A stretch of DNA of 35,467 nucleotides from NCBI GenBank assembly GCA_016936615.1, contig JAFGXN010000147.1, forward strand, positions 1 to 35,467, given 5' to 3'. Under the pieces are notes generated by a model, which searched no databases, was not told the DNA's origin, and saw nothing but the letters and a program-made list of their open reading frames with translations. A program made the position numbers and the translations under genes. This document shows positions 24,569-32,307 of this stretch, in pieces (position 1 is the stretch's first letter; every line of letters starts with the position of its first letter). The DNA is from Spirochaetales bacterium (lineage in GTDB: Bacteria; Spirochaetota; Spirochaetia; JAFGXN01).

Positions 24569-27500
24569 TTAGAAAATCTTCTTTGAATATTTGTCATGGA
24601 AATTGACCATGAAATTATTCTTGTCGTTTGATGCATACTTGTCAAAGAAGATCTTTGCAGATGCATAATCTTTTTTTCCAAGATAACCGAGCGCCTGCAT
24701 GAAGTAGCAGTGCTGAGTGTTACGTCGAGATAAATCATCGCTAAAGACCATGAAGTCGGGCAGTGATACCGCGAAGTAGTCCATCTTGATTACGTCGTTC
24801 TGATGGGTTTTTCCAAAATTGATAAAAGTATCAAATATTCTGGTTGCCTCATTTGCTCTGCCAAGTCTAATTCGAGCAAGACCTTGATAGAAGATCATCT
24901 CAGGTGGTTTGTCATTGTAGTACATAGTTGAACCAAGATTTGTCAAACCAGTTGCAGCTTTTTCATAGAACTCAACTGATTTAGCCTTATCGCCAAGCCC
25001 AGCATATGCCTCGCCAAGGAAATAAAAGATATTATTCTCCTGCGCACCATACAATTTACCTTCGCCAAGATTGTGAGGATAAGTCAAGGCTCTCTGCAGA
25101 TACTCGATTGCAACCTTGTACTCTTTCGCCATTATTGCCTCAACTCCAAGAGTTACGAGTGATAATACATACTGACCAGTCACTCGACCTTCGCCGCCTT
25201 CCCATGGATGGAAAATTTTCTCTTCAAGCAGCTTCAAGGCCTCCGCATTTCTGCCAGTCATGTTAAGCAGAGTTATATACTCCACAGTCTGGTCGTAGCG
25301 GTCAAAGACAAGCTGAGGATACTTCTCAAGGAATGCTATCCTTTTTTCAGGAGAAAAATTAAGTTTCTTGTAGAGTTGATCAAGCTCGAAGAAGACACGT
25401 GAATCACTCTTGTTCAATTCGAAGGCCTTCTCAAGGAAGGATTGAGCCTTAACCTTGTCGGATTTCTTGTTGTAGTAGAAAAGGGCAAGATTTCGCCATA
25501 CTGTCGCATATTCAGCATCGATAGCACGGGATTTTTCCCATACAGCAGCTGCATCTGCCTGTCTGTTGTGTGCATAGTAGTACAATCCGAGGTAGTATGG
25601 AGCGCTGCTGTCATTTGAATCAAACGCCATCGCTGATTTTAGCACTTCGACAGCCTCAAGCTGGTTCGGAAAACAGTAGGATTTATCTGCTGATGCTGCC
25701 ATCTTGTAGAATTTAGCTGCTGAATCATTGTCGCCAAGCTGCATGTAGCTGTCCGCCATGTAGTACAAGCTCAATGGATCTGGTGCATCACTTTCAGAAA
25801 GCACAGCAATTGCCTCTTCAAAGAATCCAGCATCCTGGTAGACAAGTGCAATCTCCTGAAGGCTTGAATTGTCCTTGCGTGACAATTTATCAAATCTCTT
25901 GCCACCTTTGACTATTTTCTCTTCGTAAAGCGACCCGAACTCCGCAGGCATCTTCTTGAATGTCTGGTCAATCAACTTGATAGCTTCGGATTTCATCCCT
26001 TTTTTCCTGAGCACCGCAGCCTTAAGCTGTATCGCCTTCGCGTTGTAGATATTCGTAGCCAGCGACTTGTCCAAGTGATCCAGCGCCGCGTCGAAATCCC
26101 CGCGTCGGGCATCAATCATCGCAATCTGCAGGTATCCAGCTGATTGCCACTGATAATTCCATACCGCCTTGTAGAAACTCTCGTAAGCAGAATCAAAATC
26201 CCCGACCGCCTTCAATGCAAGTCCACGATTGTAGAATGCCTCGCCGTCGTAAGGGTTTGGATTGCGCAATGTGAGGCGCGAAATTGCCTTGTTGAAGTAT
26301 TCATCCGCCGCCTCGAAATTACCACGTCGATAATTCAACAGCCCCATCGCATTGTTGCATCTGTAATCGCCAGAATCACGTCGCAAAGCCTCAAGGTAGT
26401 AATCTTCAGGTTTGTAGTTGGCATGTCTGTACTGCTCAAGATGAAGTCCGTTCAAGAAAAGCTCGTCGAGCGACTTAATATCCTGCGGATCAGCTGCGGC
26501 TGTCGCTGGTTCTGGTTTTGCCGCCTCAACCGAAGCAAGCGGTGTATACTCGACAAGAAGATTATCTTTATTGAAGACCTTGATGCAATAGTCAGTATCA
26601 ACAGCACCGCTGACAATGTCGAGACTTTCAGTAAGTGTCGTAGCAGGGTCAAGTTTTGCTTTTTTAGAAAAAATTTCATTTCCCTTGCAGGTTACAACTG
26701 TTCTGAGGGTAGCTGTAGATGTCGAGTAGACACCAATTTTTACCTTACCGCCTTCGAAAGTCATATTAACAGCAGCCTCTTTAGTTGCGTTCTTGATTCC
26801 TTCAATGTCACGGTATGGCATGAAATACTGCTCAAACTGCTTCTCTTCGCCTGGCAGAAGCCATGAGAAATCTGGCTGGTTGTCAGTGAAAGCACCGCAC
26901 ATAAGCTCGATATATGGACCATCTTCGTCAGTCAGCTGTCTGTCCCATGCCTGGCCAAAATCGCTTGTTCCCCATGTCCACTGTTTCTTGCCTGGCACAA
27001 CATAGTGGTTAGCCACATGAAGCATTCCGCCTTTTTTGCCATGGTCATAACAGCCGATAAAGTTAAAATCTGATTTGTGAGCCATAAAAGATGTTGGAAC
27101 AGGGATATTCTTGTACATTGAGATATCAGTTCCGGGTGAGTAATCGACCTTGTAATATTCGCCGGTTGCGATAGGGAAGTCGGATACAGCACGCTTACCA
27201 TGATCCATTACCGCAGTTACATCAGGTGGGAAAATTGACCTGTAGTCATCATTTACATGAACTGCAGGATTTGCCCACCACAAGAAAGTTTGAGGCGCAT
27301 CAGAGCGGTTATTTACACGAGCCTTGATTTCGACATAAGACTTGTCTGGATAGAGGGTAAAACCGTGGTAACCCTGAGTTCTGAACATCTTCTCAATTTC
27401 ACCGCACCATACAGTAACACTGCCATCGTCGAATTTCTGAATTCTGTAGTCCTGTTTCTCAAAGGTACTTGGTCTGTGATGCTGAGGCCAGTTGAACTCA

Positions 27501-27949
27501 AGCCCTCCAGAGATCCACGGACCTGCAAGTCCAACAAGAGCAGGTTTGATAACTCTATTGTAGTAGATAAAATTATAGCCGTTTGTCTTGTCGACTGCCA
27601 TCTGCATTCGACCGCCAAGTTCAGGCATAATCATAATTTTTACCCACTTATTTTCCATAAAGATGACATTCCACTCTTTATCCTCTTTTGTGTCGCCGAC
27701 CTTGTCGATGACTGGGTGGGGATAGATGACGCCGCTGCTGCCCTGATAGACCCTGGCTTCGAGAAACATCGGGTTCTTATCAGGAGAGCCGATTCCGTAG
27801 GTTGGAATCTTGATTGTCTCTTCCCAAACTTTTACACTATTCCTGCCAATCCATTTTGCACCCTCTTCCGGCGCTCTGCCTTTAAGACTGCAACTTGAAA
27901 TCATTATTAGAATAGTAAAAATTAGAAAAAATCGATTTTTACTTAACAT
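24569..27949 (-). CDS. Large lipoprotein: DUF5107 domain plus tetratricopeptide repeats
   Basis: This encodes 1126 residues with signal peptide and lipobox ISSCS (Cys20). Residues about 35-400 form the DUF5107 domain, a galactose-mutarotase-like beta-sandwich (KIMIMPELGGRMQMAVDKTN, GLAGPWISGGLEFNWPQHHR, WWANPAVHVND). A beta domain spans about 400-490 and an Ala/Pro linker follows (AKPEPATAAADPQD). The rest is at least ten TPR-like helical hairpins (NNAMGLLNYRRGNFEAADEY, YNRGLALKAVGDFDSAYESF, YYLGLYYYAHNRQADAAAVW). DUF5107-TPR proteins occur in glycan-use loci of gut bacteria and are thought to bind or process carbohydrate; activity is unproven. AGGAG precedes the ATG. It is divergent from the AraC gene across a palindromic operator candidate. 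Confidence 0.85.
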   Translation of the reverse strand: MLSKNRFFLIFTILIMISSCSLKGRAPEEGAKWIGRNSVKVWEETIKIPTYGIGSPDKNPMFLEARVYQGSSGVIYPHPVIDKVGDTKEDKEWNVIFMENKWVKIMIMPELGGRMQMAVDKTNGYNFIYYNRVIKPALVGLAGPWISGGLEFNWPQHHRPSTFEKQDYRIQKFDDGSVTVWCGEIEKMFRTQGYHGFTLYPDKSYVEIKARVNNRSDAPQTFLWWANPAVHVNDDYRSIFPPDVTAVMDHGKRAVSDFPIATGEYYKVDYSPGTDISMYKNIPVPTSFMAHKSDFNFIGCYDHGKKGGMLHVANHYVVPGKKQWTWGTSDFGQAWDRQLTDEDGPYIELMCGAFTDNQPDFSWLLPGEEKQFEQYFMPYRDIEGIKNATKEAAVNMTFEGGKVKIGVYSTSTATLRTVVTCKGNEIFSKKAKLDPATTLTESLDIVSGAVDTDYCIKVFNKDNLLVEYTPLASVEAAKPEPATAAADPQDIKSLDELFLNGLHLEQYRHANYKPEDYYLEALRRDSGDYRCNNAMGLLNYRRGNFEAADEYFNKAISRLTLRNPNPYDGEAFYNRGLALKAVGDFDSAYESFYKAVWNYQWQSAGYLQIAMIDARRGDFDAALDHLDKSLATNIYNAKAIQLKAAVLRKKGMKSEAIKLIDQTFKKMPAEFGSLYEEKIVKGGKRFDKLSRKDNSSLQEIALVYQDAGFFEEAIAVLSESDAPDPLSLYYMADSYMQLGDNDSAAKFYKMAASADKSYCFPNQLEAVEVLKSAMAFDSNDSSAPYYLGLYYYAHNRQADAAAVWEKSRAIDAEYATVWRNLALFYYNKKSDKVKAQSFLEKAFELNKSDSRVFFELDQLYKKLNFSPEKRIAFLEKYPQLVFDRYDQTVEYITLLNMTGRNAEALKLLEEKIFHPWEGGEGRVTGQYVLSLVTLGVEAIMAKEYKVAIEYLQRALTYPHNLGEGKLYGAQENNIFYFLGEAYAGLGDKAKSVEFYEKAATGLTNLGSTMYYNDKPPEMIFYQGLARIRLGRANEATRIFDTFINFGKTHQNDVIKMDYFAVSLPDFMVFSDDLSRRNTQHCYFMQALGYLGKKDYASAKIFFDKYASNDKNNFMVNFHDKYSKKIF

Positions 27950-27965
27950 AAAACACTCCTAATTT

Positions 27966-27995
27966 ATTTTAAAAGCGAAATTTGACTTTTAAAAT
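27966..27995. promoter_or_regulatory. Perfect 10-10-10 palindrome, operator candidate
   Basis: ATTTTAAAAG (27966-27975) and CTTTTAAAAT (27986-27995) are exact reverse complements separated by 10 bases. Each half is itself built on the palindrome TTTTAAAA. It lies between the divergent DUF5107 and AraC genes and overlaps the -35 region expected for araC, suggesting autoregulation and control of the lipoprotein gene. Confidence 0.5.
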
Positions 27996-28009
27996 GGATA
28001 AAGATGCTT

Positions 28010-28015
28010 TATAAT
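28010..28015 (+). promoter_or_regulatory. -10 box of the AraC-family gene
   Basis: TATAAT at 28010-28015 predicts transcription from about 28022. The frame-extending ATG at 28014 overlaps this box and cannot be on the mRNA, so the ATG at 28026 is taken as the start. That leaves a leader of only about four bases. Confidence 0.5.
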
Positions 28016-28025
28016 GGATTATATT

Positions 28026-28904
28026 ATGGAGAACTTTCCTTTCAGCCGACATTTCTATATCTTTACTCATAACATCATTCGTGAGTCGATAAATACTCCG
28101 ATGCTACACAACCTCTATGTGACAGATATTGGCTATTTTGTTGAGGCTCAGAACCACTACAAGGAGAGAAAGACTGGAATTAATGAGGCAATCCTTATTT
28201 TTTGTGAAAAAGGAGCAGGTCAAATATCTATAAATTCAGAAAAATATCAAATTTCTGAAAAACAAGCGATATTCATAAAACCTGGAACCAGCCACAAATA
28301 TTTCTCCTCTTCGGATAAACCATGGACTATCTTATGGGCACATTTTGGTGGCTCACATGTAGAACTTTATCAGCGAAGGTTAGGCGAGAACCCGGTGATG
28401 GATTTTAGCGAGGGAGATTTTAATTTCATAAAGACAATATTCTTTGACATCTTTAGCCAGCTCAAAGATGAGTATACTCGTGAATCCATGGTCTACTGCG
28501 CACAGGCTTTTTCCGCAATTGTTGCTAAGGCATTTTTCAATAATAAATTATTCACACCAATAACGAATTCTCCAGCCTCTGAGAAGATAGAAGCAACAAT
28601 AAGATTTATGAACAGCAGGATAGAGTCAACCGAGCTTCCTGACTTAAAGATGCTTGCTGAGAAATCAGAACTCTCTCCGTCGCACTTCTCGGTTCTATTC
28701 AAGCAGCAGACTGGCTATTCACCCTATGATTACTTTCTCCACCTGAAGATGCAGCGGGCTTGCAAATATCTCCAGACCTCCGACATGAAGGTCTACGAGA
28801 TAGCATCAATACTCGGCTACGAGGATCAGTTCTACTTTTCCCGCCTTTTTAAGAAAATCACAGGCAAAAGTCCGGCTGATTACCGCAAACATCTTCTGAT
28901 ATAA
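28026..28904 (+). CDS. AraC-family transcriptional regulator
   Basis: This encodes 292 residues. An N-terminal cupin-type sensor covers about 25-110 (EAILIFCEKGAGQISINSEK, QAIFIKPGTSHKYF, WTILWAHFGG). A C-terminal double helix-turn-helix covers about 192-290, with AEKSELSPSHFSVLFKQQTG as the first helix-turn-helix and VYEIASILGYEDQFYFSRLF plus TGKSPADYRK as the second. The sensor half is like those of AraC regulators of sugar-use genes in Firmicutes and spirochaetes. It is divergent from the DUF5107-TPR lipoprotein gene and probably controls it, GH116 and perhaps the sulfatase. There is no ribosome-binding site at the chosen start. Confidence 0.92.
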   Translation: MENFPFSRHFYIFTHNIIRESINTPMLHNLYVTDIGYFVEAQNHYKERKTGINEAILIFCEKGAGQISINSEKYQISEKQAIFIKPGTSHKYFSSSDKPWTILWAHFGGSHVELYQRRLGENPVMDFSEGDFNFIKTIFFDIFSQLKDEYTRESMVYCAQAFSAIVAKAFFNNKLFTPITNSPASEKIEATIRFMNSRIESTELPDLKMLAEKSELSPSHFSVLFKQQTGYSPYDYFLHLKMQRACKYLQTSDMKVYEIASILGYEDQFYFSRLFKKITGKSPADYRKHLLI

Positions 28905-28908
28905 TTGC

Positions 28909-28937
28909 TAGACATAGGCTTCATTCTGTTGTAGAAT
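28909..28937 (+). promoter_or_regulatory. Promoter of the DUF2157 operon
   Basis: TAGACA (28909-28914) and TAGAAT (28932-28937) are 17 bases apart. GAGG and the ATG at 28953 follow. Confidence 0.5.
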
Positions 28938-28952
28938 ACATCGAGGTAAAAA

Positions 28953-30257
28953 ATGGATTATAAGACAAAGTGGCTTTTCAGAGAATTGCCTAATCTTGAG
29001 GATAGGCAGATTATCTCTGCCGACCAATCGAAGAAGATAATTGAGTATTTCAGTTCCGATGATGTGGCGCGCAAGCAGAGATCACAGATTGTGGGGGTAT
29101 TTTCCACTTTAGCTGGGCTGCTAATCGGGCTAGGGGTCATCTTGCTAGTCTCATTTAACTGGAATGAGTTGGGGCGTGTCGCTAAGACAATATTGTCGTT
29201 TGTTCCGTGGGGAATATCCACCGCAGGGCTAGTCTATGTTTTTTTCAATAAAAAAAGCAAAATCTTAACTGAGGGTGCTGCTCTTCTTCAAGTCCTAAGC
29301 ACTGGAGCCGGGCTTTCATTGCTCGCTCTTATCTATCCCTCCGGCGGGGAGATCTACAATCTGCTATTTCTCTGGCTGATTTGTACACTGCCAGTCATGT
29401 ATCTGATGAATTCAGTAAGTATCTCAGCACTCTATCTGATAATCCTGACCCAGTGGACAGGTTCAATTCAGTTTTTTAGCCTGAACGGTCATTATTTCTG
29501 GATAATGTTAGCAATCTGGTTACCATATCTTTTTTTCGCAAAGAAAAAATCACAATCACACTTTATTGTCCAACAATGGTTCCTGGTAGCAACTCTTCTG
29601 ATAAATCTTGGGATTGTTATGGAGAAGGCAGCACCTGGTCTCTGGATTCTCAATTATAGCCTGCTTGCGGTCAGCTTTGTCTTTATCGGCGCATTGCTAG
29701 AGCGTGGCGAAGATTACAAGTTCAGCCCTTTCTTAGTCTCTGGCATACTTGCACTTCTGGTTCTCGGAATAACCTACTCATGTGAATGGCCGTGGGATGG
29801 CATCAGCTGGCATCTGAGACGGGAAAAAGGAATTTTTGCAGCAGCAGTAATTGATTATGTCGTACTCGGTGGTCTTTCTCTATCTGCATTAACCACAGCA
29901 ATTATCTTAATTGTCAAAAAGCACTATTATTTCCCGATATTACTGATTTTTCCAATTGGAACGATAATTGCATTTTCAACCTCGATGGATAATGAGTTTT
30001 CATTATTTCAGCCACTTTTTTATAACATCTTTGTCTTCGCCTTTGCTATCTTTCTAGTTGTCATGGGCACTAACCGTAAACGCCTGCTTGAGATAAACTG
30101 TGGCGTGGGAGCATTGCTGGTTTTAATTTGTATTAGATTTTTCTCCTCAGACTTGGGAATCCTTGCAACAGGCATAGGATTTATCTTTGCAGGAATCGTC
30201 CTGATAATCCTGAATGTAGCAATCTCAGTAAAGTGGAGGAAATTAAATGAAAAATAA
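28953..30257 (+). CDS. DUF2157 membrane protein
   Basis: This encodes 434 residues. A cytosolic N-terminal helical region, about 1-45 (LPNLEDRQIISADQSKKIIE), is followed by the DUF2157 hallmark VFSTLAGLLIGLGVILLVSF then NWNELGRVAKTILSFVPWG. About ten further membrane spans follow. DUF2157 proteins are inner-membrane proteins of unknown function. They are commonly encoded next to a GDYXXLXY protein, and that is so here: the next gene starts 11 bases before this one ends. GAGG lies seven bases before the ATG. Confidence 0.88.
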   Translation: MDYKTKWLFRELPNLEDRQIISADQSKKIIEYFSSDDVARKQRSQIVGVFSTLAGLLIGLGVILLVSFNWNELGRVAKTILSFVPWGISTAGLVYVFFNKKSKILTEGAALLQVLSTGAGLSLLALIYPSGGEIYNLLFLWLICTLPVMYLMNSVSISALYLIILTQWTGSIQFFSLNGHYFWIMLAIWLPYLFFAKKKSQSHFIVQQWFLVATLLINLGIVMEKAAPGLWILNYSLLAVSFVFIGALLERGEDYKFSPFLVSGILALLVLGITYSCEWPWDGISWHLRREKGIFAAAVIDYVVLGGLSLSALTTAIILIVKKHYYFPILLIFPIGTIIAFSTSMDNEFSLFQPLFYNIFVFAFAIFLVVMGTNRKRLLEINCGVGALLVLICIRFFSSDLGILATGIGFIFAGIVLIILNVAISVKWRKLNEK

Positions 30258-30771
30258 GGTAAAAATCGCAGCTATAAGCCTGGTTGTCGCATTCCAGTTT
30301 GCTGTTCTAGTATTAATAATAGTAAATTCATATTTCACCGTGAAAAATGCACCAGAATACCTGATTGAAGTAGAAGGCTACGACCCATATCAGCCAATGC
30401 TTGGTCGCTATCTGGAGTTAAGAATTTCAGGAAGAGACGTAGTATCAGAGATAAATGAAAAATCAAAGACCACATATCTAGTCTTCACCGAGGACGAAGG
30501 TCGCTTGACTCTGACCACAATCCAATCAGAGAAGCCAGATTCAGGAATCTACATCGCAACAAAGAATATAAAATCGCCAAGACTAGTCCGATACTACATT
30601 CAGGAAAATCTTGCAGAAAGAATAGATAAAATCCTGCGCGACACAACTGAGGATATTTATATAAAAGTAAAAATACGACGTGGCAAATATGTAATCGAAG
30701 ACCTGCTTGTGGGGGATATCTCTATAAATGATAGTTTAGGATTATTGTTTTTTGAAGTTTTAAAGGACTAA
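30247..30771 (+). CDS. GDYXXLXY-like periplasmic protein, DUF2157 partner
   Basis: This encodes 174 residues with an N-terminal signal anchor (about 5-27) and then an extracytoplasmic domain. YDPYQPMLGRYLELRISG corresponds to the family hallmark (usually DPRDPLRGDYVxLxY), here with GRYLELR in place of GDYxxLxY, a divergent version. The later region DTTEDIYIKVKIRRGKYVIE DLLVGDISI matches the usual end of these proteins. It overlaps the DUF2157 gene by 11 bases. Function is unknown; the pair is probably one envelope complex. Confidence 0.75.
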   Translation: MKNKVKIAAISLVVAFQFAVLVLIIVNSYFTVKNAPEYLIEVEGYDPYQPMLGRYLELRISGRDVVSEINEKSKTTYLVFTEDEGRLTLTTIQSEKPDSGIYIATKNIKSPRLVRYYIQENLAERIDKILRDTTEDIYIKVKIRRGKYVIEDLLVGDISINDSLGLLFFEVLKD

Positions 30772-30896
30772 AAGCAGGAGAAACTAGCCCCTGAACTGTT
30801 CTCCAACTTCGAGTTGTACTCCAGAGTTCTTGTCAGGAAGAAGAGGTGAGAGGGGTGGAAAAATGAGGCATATATTTCTATTTAAGATTTTTCACT

Positions 30897-31271
30897 CTAC
30901 TCTTCTTTATATTTAATACAATTTAAAATAAAATCAGTAGGTTCTATCTTCTGATTCCATACATCCATAAGTAAATCATAGTTATCTATTATAAACTTAG
31001 ATATAGCTTTAAAGTCTTTACTTGAAAGAGTTCCAACTTTTATTTCTGGTTCTTTCGAGATACTTACAGAGGCTAAGCTAGTTGAATCTAATCTATAATT
31101 GTGATTCATTTGCACTTTAATTCTAGCCCAGTGTTTCTCTTTACCAGACATAGGTAATACACAAATATTCATAGGAAGACCTGTATATTTACCCGTATAG
31201 TTAGACATTTCACTGAGTAACTGTTCTTCCAGAAATTCTTTAGCTTTTTTAGAACTATTTAAGAAACTCAT
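30897..31271 (-). CDS. Small protein of unknown function behind a G9 tract
   Basis: This 124-residue cytosolic protein has an N-terminal helix, a middle beta region (GLPMNICVLPMSGKEKHWAR, IKVQMNHNYRL) and a C-terminal helix (DFKAISKFIIDNYDLLMDVW). The C-terminal pattern of a helix ending in D-x-W resembles short accessory or phage-associated proteins of the DUF4160 neighbourhood, but no family is claimed. Its ribosome-binding site is replaced by nine consecutive G four bases before the ATG (31276-31284 on the complementary strand), preceded by an extended -10. The gene sits at the edge of the toxin-antitoxin-rich strip. Confidence 0.6.
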   Translation of the reverse strand: MSFLNSSKKAKEFLEEQLLSEMSNYTGKYTGLPMNICVLPMSGKEKHWARIKVQMNHNYRLDSTSLASVSISKEPEIKVGTLSSKDFKAISKFIIDNYDLLMDVWNQKIEPTDFILNCIKYKEE

Positions 31272-31275
31272 ATTA

Positions 31276-31284
31276 CCCCCCCCC
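31276..31284 (-). promoter_or_regulatory. Poly-G (G9) tract in the ribosome-binding region
   Basis: Nine consecutive G on the minus strand occupy the Shine-Dalgarno position, four bases from the ATG, in otherwise AT-rich DNA. Transcription probably starts upstream, near 31292. Such tracts change length by replication slippage; poly-G tracts upstream of tpr genes vary in Treponema pallidum. Confidence 0.6.
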
Positions 31285-31298
31285 TTTTATGCTAATCT

Positions 31299-31307
31299 AT
31301 TTTATCA
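31299..31307 (-). promoter_or_regulatory. Extended -10 of the G9-tract gene
   Basis: On the minus strand TGATAAAAT (31299-31307) is a TGn extended -10. The predicted transcript start, near 31292, places the G9 tract in the short leader. The rest of the spacer up to 31466 holds no gene. Confidence 0.4.
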
Positions 31308-31466
31308 CATTGAAGTGTCAGTAGATTTGTTCAACTGCAATATATAACGATTATATCATAGTTACTCGTAGTGTTTCACATTTTAACCGTTTTCAAAACA
31401 TAAAACTTGTTAACTGGATTGATGGTTGAGATATTTCTTTACTTGGTGAAATCTTTTTTTATAAAC

Positions 31467-31493
31467 TAGACATAAAATTTATTTCATTATAAT
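31467..31493 (+). promoter_or_regulatory. Promoter of the RDD-family gene
   Basis: TATAAT at 31488-31493 is consensus. TAGACA at 31467-31472 is 15 bases upstream, a short spacer. The mRNA should start near 31500, so the real start codon is the ATG at 31512, with TAGGAG five bases upstream, not the ATG at 31494. Confidence 0.5.
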
Positions 31494-31511
31494 ATGTTTC
31501 TAGGAGTATAT

Positions 31512-31907
31512 ATGTCAAATAAAAGAATTATTGCTGCAATTATTGATTTTGCAATTGCTACTGTTATTAACGCAGTCTGTATGTTTGTCTTTGTTTTATT
31601 GCCAAGTGCAAACCAGAGTCTTGAGGTTGATGATAACTTTGTCGTTCGGGCGATGATGGTATCAATGGCAGGAATGTTGTATCTGCTTCTTCGTGATGTT
31701 CTAGGTTCGCGAAGTATTGGGAAAATTATAATGAAGCTTCAGATTGTTGATAAATCAACAGGAGATAAAGCCTCATTTGGTCAAAGATTTCTACGTAACA
31801 TCACATGGGTTATTAGCTGGATTGAGATAATCGTGTTTTTGGCAAATAATGGCAACCGCCTTGGCGATATGCTGGCTAAGACTCGGGTTGAGGAGATGAA
31901 TGTCTGA
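31512..31907 (+). CDS. RDD-family membrane protein
   Basis: This encodes 131 residues. The first span carries the RDD signature (KRIIAAIIDFAIATVINAVC, Arg and Asp of the name). The second includes YLLLRDVLGSRSIGKIIM with Arg-Asp and a conserved Gly-Lys. The third ends in NRLGDMLAKTRV, again with the conserved Asp. Three membrane spans are predicted. RDD proteins are small inner-membrane proteins; some act in ion transport or envelope stress. AGGAG within its last codons is the ribosome-binding site of the overlapping relic downstream. Confidence 0.88.
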   Translation: MSNKRIIAAIIDFAIATVINAVCMFVFVLLPSANQSLEVDDNFVVRAMMVSMAGMLYLLLRDVLGSRSIGKIIMKLQIVDKSTGDKASFGQRFLRNITWVISWIEIIVFLANNGNRLGDMLAKTRVEEMNV

Positions 31908-32021
31908 TCCTTCGCTGTATAGCAAGGCTCAGAAGTTTATTGACAAATATTCTAAAATGACAGCTCAGGGAAATTAGCTGAGTGGCAAGAGTATTTTAAG
32001 AAGTTTAAAAATATTTTTATA
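31900..32021 (+). pseudogene. Frameshifted remnant of a small helical protein
   Basis: An ATG at 31900, four bases after AGGAG and overlapping the RDD gene by eight bases, opens 25 codons (MSDPSLYSKAQKFIDKYSKM, then TAQGN) ending at TAG 31975. In the next frame the reading continues naturally as GKLAEWQEYFKKFKNIF. One missing base near 31971 would restore a single helical protein of about 40 or more residues. The continuation fades at about 32021, where the hicA promoter begins. Translational coupling to the RDD gene suggests it was once a real operon partner. Confidence 0.45.
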
Positions 32022-32036
32022 CAATCCTATTTTATT

Positions 32037-32065
32037 TTGACAAATGATATCGTATGTGCTATCAT
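32037..32065 (+). promoter_or_regulatory. hicA promoter giving a leaderless mRNA
   Basis: TTGACA (32037-32042), 17 bases, TATCAT (32060-32065): near-consensus. The predicted transcript start (about 32071-32073) coincides with the in-frame GTG at 32071. The ATG at 32044 lies between -35 and -10 and cannot be used. Confidence 0.6.
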
Positions 32066-32070
32066 TAACT

Positions 32071-32307
32071 GTGAAAAAAGTTTTTCCAAATCCAAAAAAT
32101 GTTAAATTTTCTGAATTGTTAAATGTATGTATTAAATATTTTGGAGAACCAAGAATTAGCGGGAGTCATCATATTTTTAAAACCCCGTGGAAAGGTGATC
32201 CAAGAATAAATATTCAGAAGGATGGGAAGATGGCTAAAGTCTATCAGGTAAAGTTAGTCGAGCATGCAATCTTGAAATTGGAGGAAGAAGATGGAAAAGT
32301 TAATTGA
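32071..32307 (+). CDS. hicA: HicA-family mRNA interferase toxin
   Basis: This 78-residue protein uses GTG 32071. That start matches known relatives, which begin just before NPKxVKF, and it follows the -10 by only five bases. HicA toxins are small double-stranded-RNA-binding-fold endoribonucleases that cleave mRNA when not held by HicB. The catalytic histidine region GSHHIFKTPW contains His33/His34, followed by KGDPRINIQKDGKMAKVYQV, the family's second half. The stop overlaps hicB by 17 bases. Toxin first, antitoxin second is the standard order. Confidence 0.88.
   Translation: MKKVFPNPKNVKFSELLNVCIKYFGEPRISGSHHIFKTPWKGDPRINIQKDGKMAKVYQVKLVEHAILKLEEEDGKVN

Noticed and set aside
26144-26866. 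Long plus-strand frame (240 codons) opposite the DUF5107-TPR gene
   Set aside because: It is antisense to a well-supported coding region, has no ribosome-binding site and encodes no recognisable domain; long open antisense frames follow from codon bias.
27257-27898. Plus-strand frame of 213 codons opposite the DUF5107 domain
   Set aside because: It is a shadow of the real gene, with composition typical of reverse-complement reading.
28014-28025. ATG at 28014 as start of the AraC gene
   Set aside because: It overlaps the TATAAT box, so it would not be on the transcript; 28026 is preferred.
30772-30896. Possible remnant gene after the DUF2157 operon
   Set aside because: No frame gives a protein-like reading on either strand; only a small CAACT/AGTTG hairpin without a T-run is visible.
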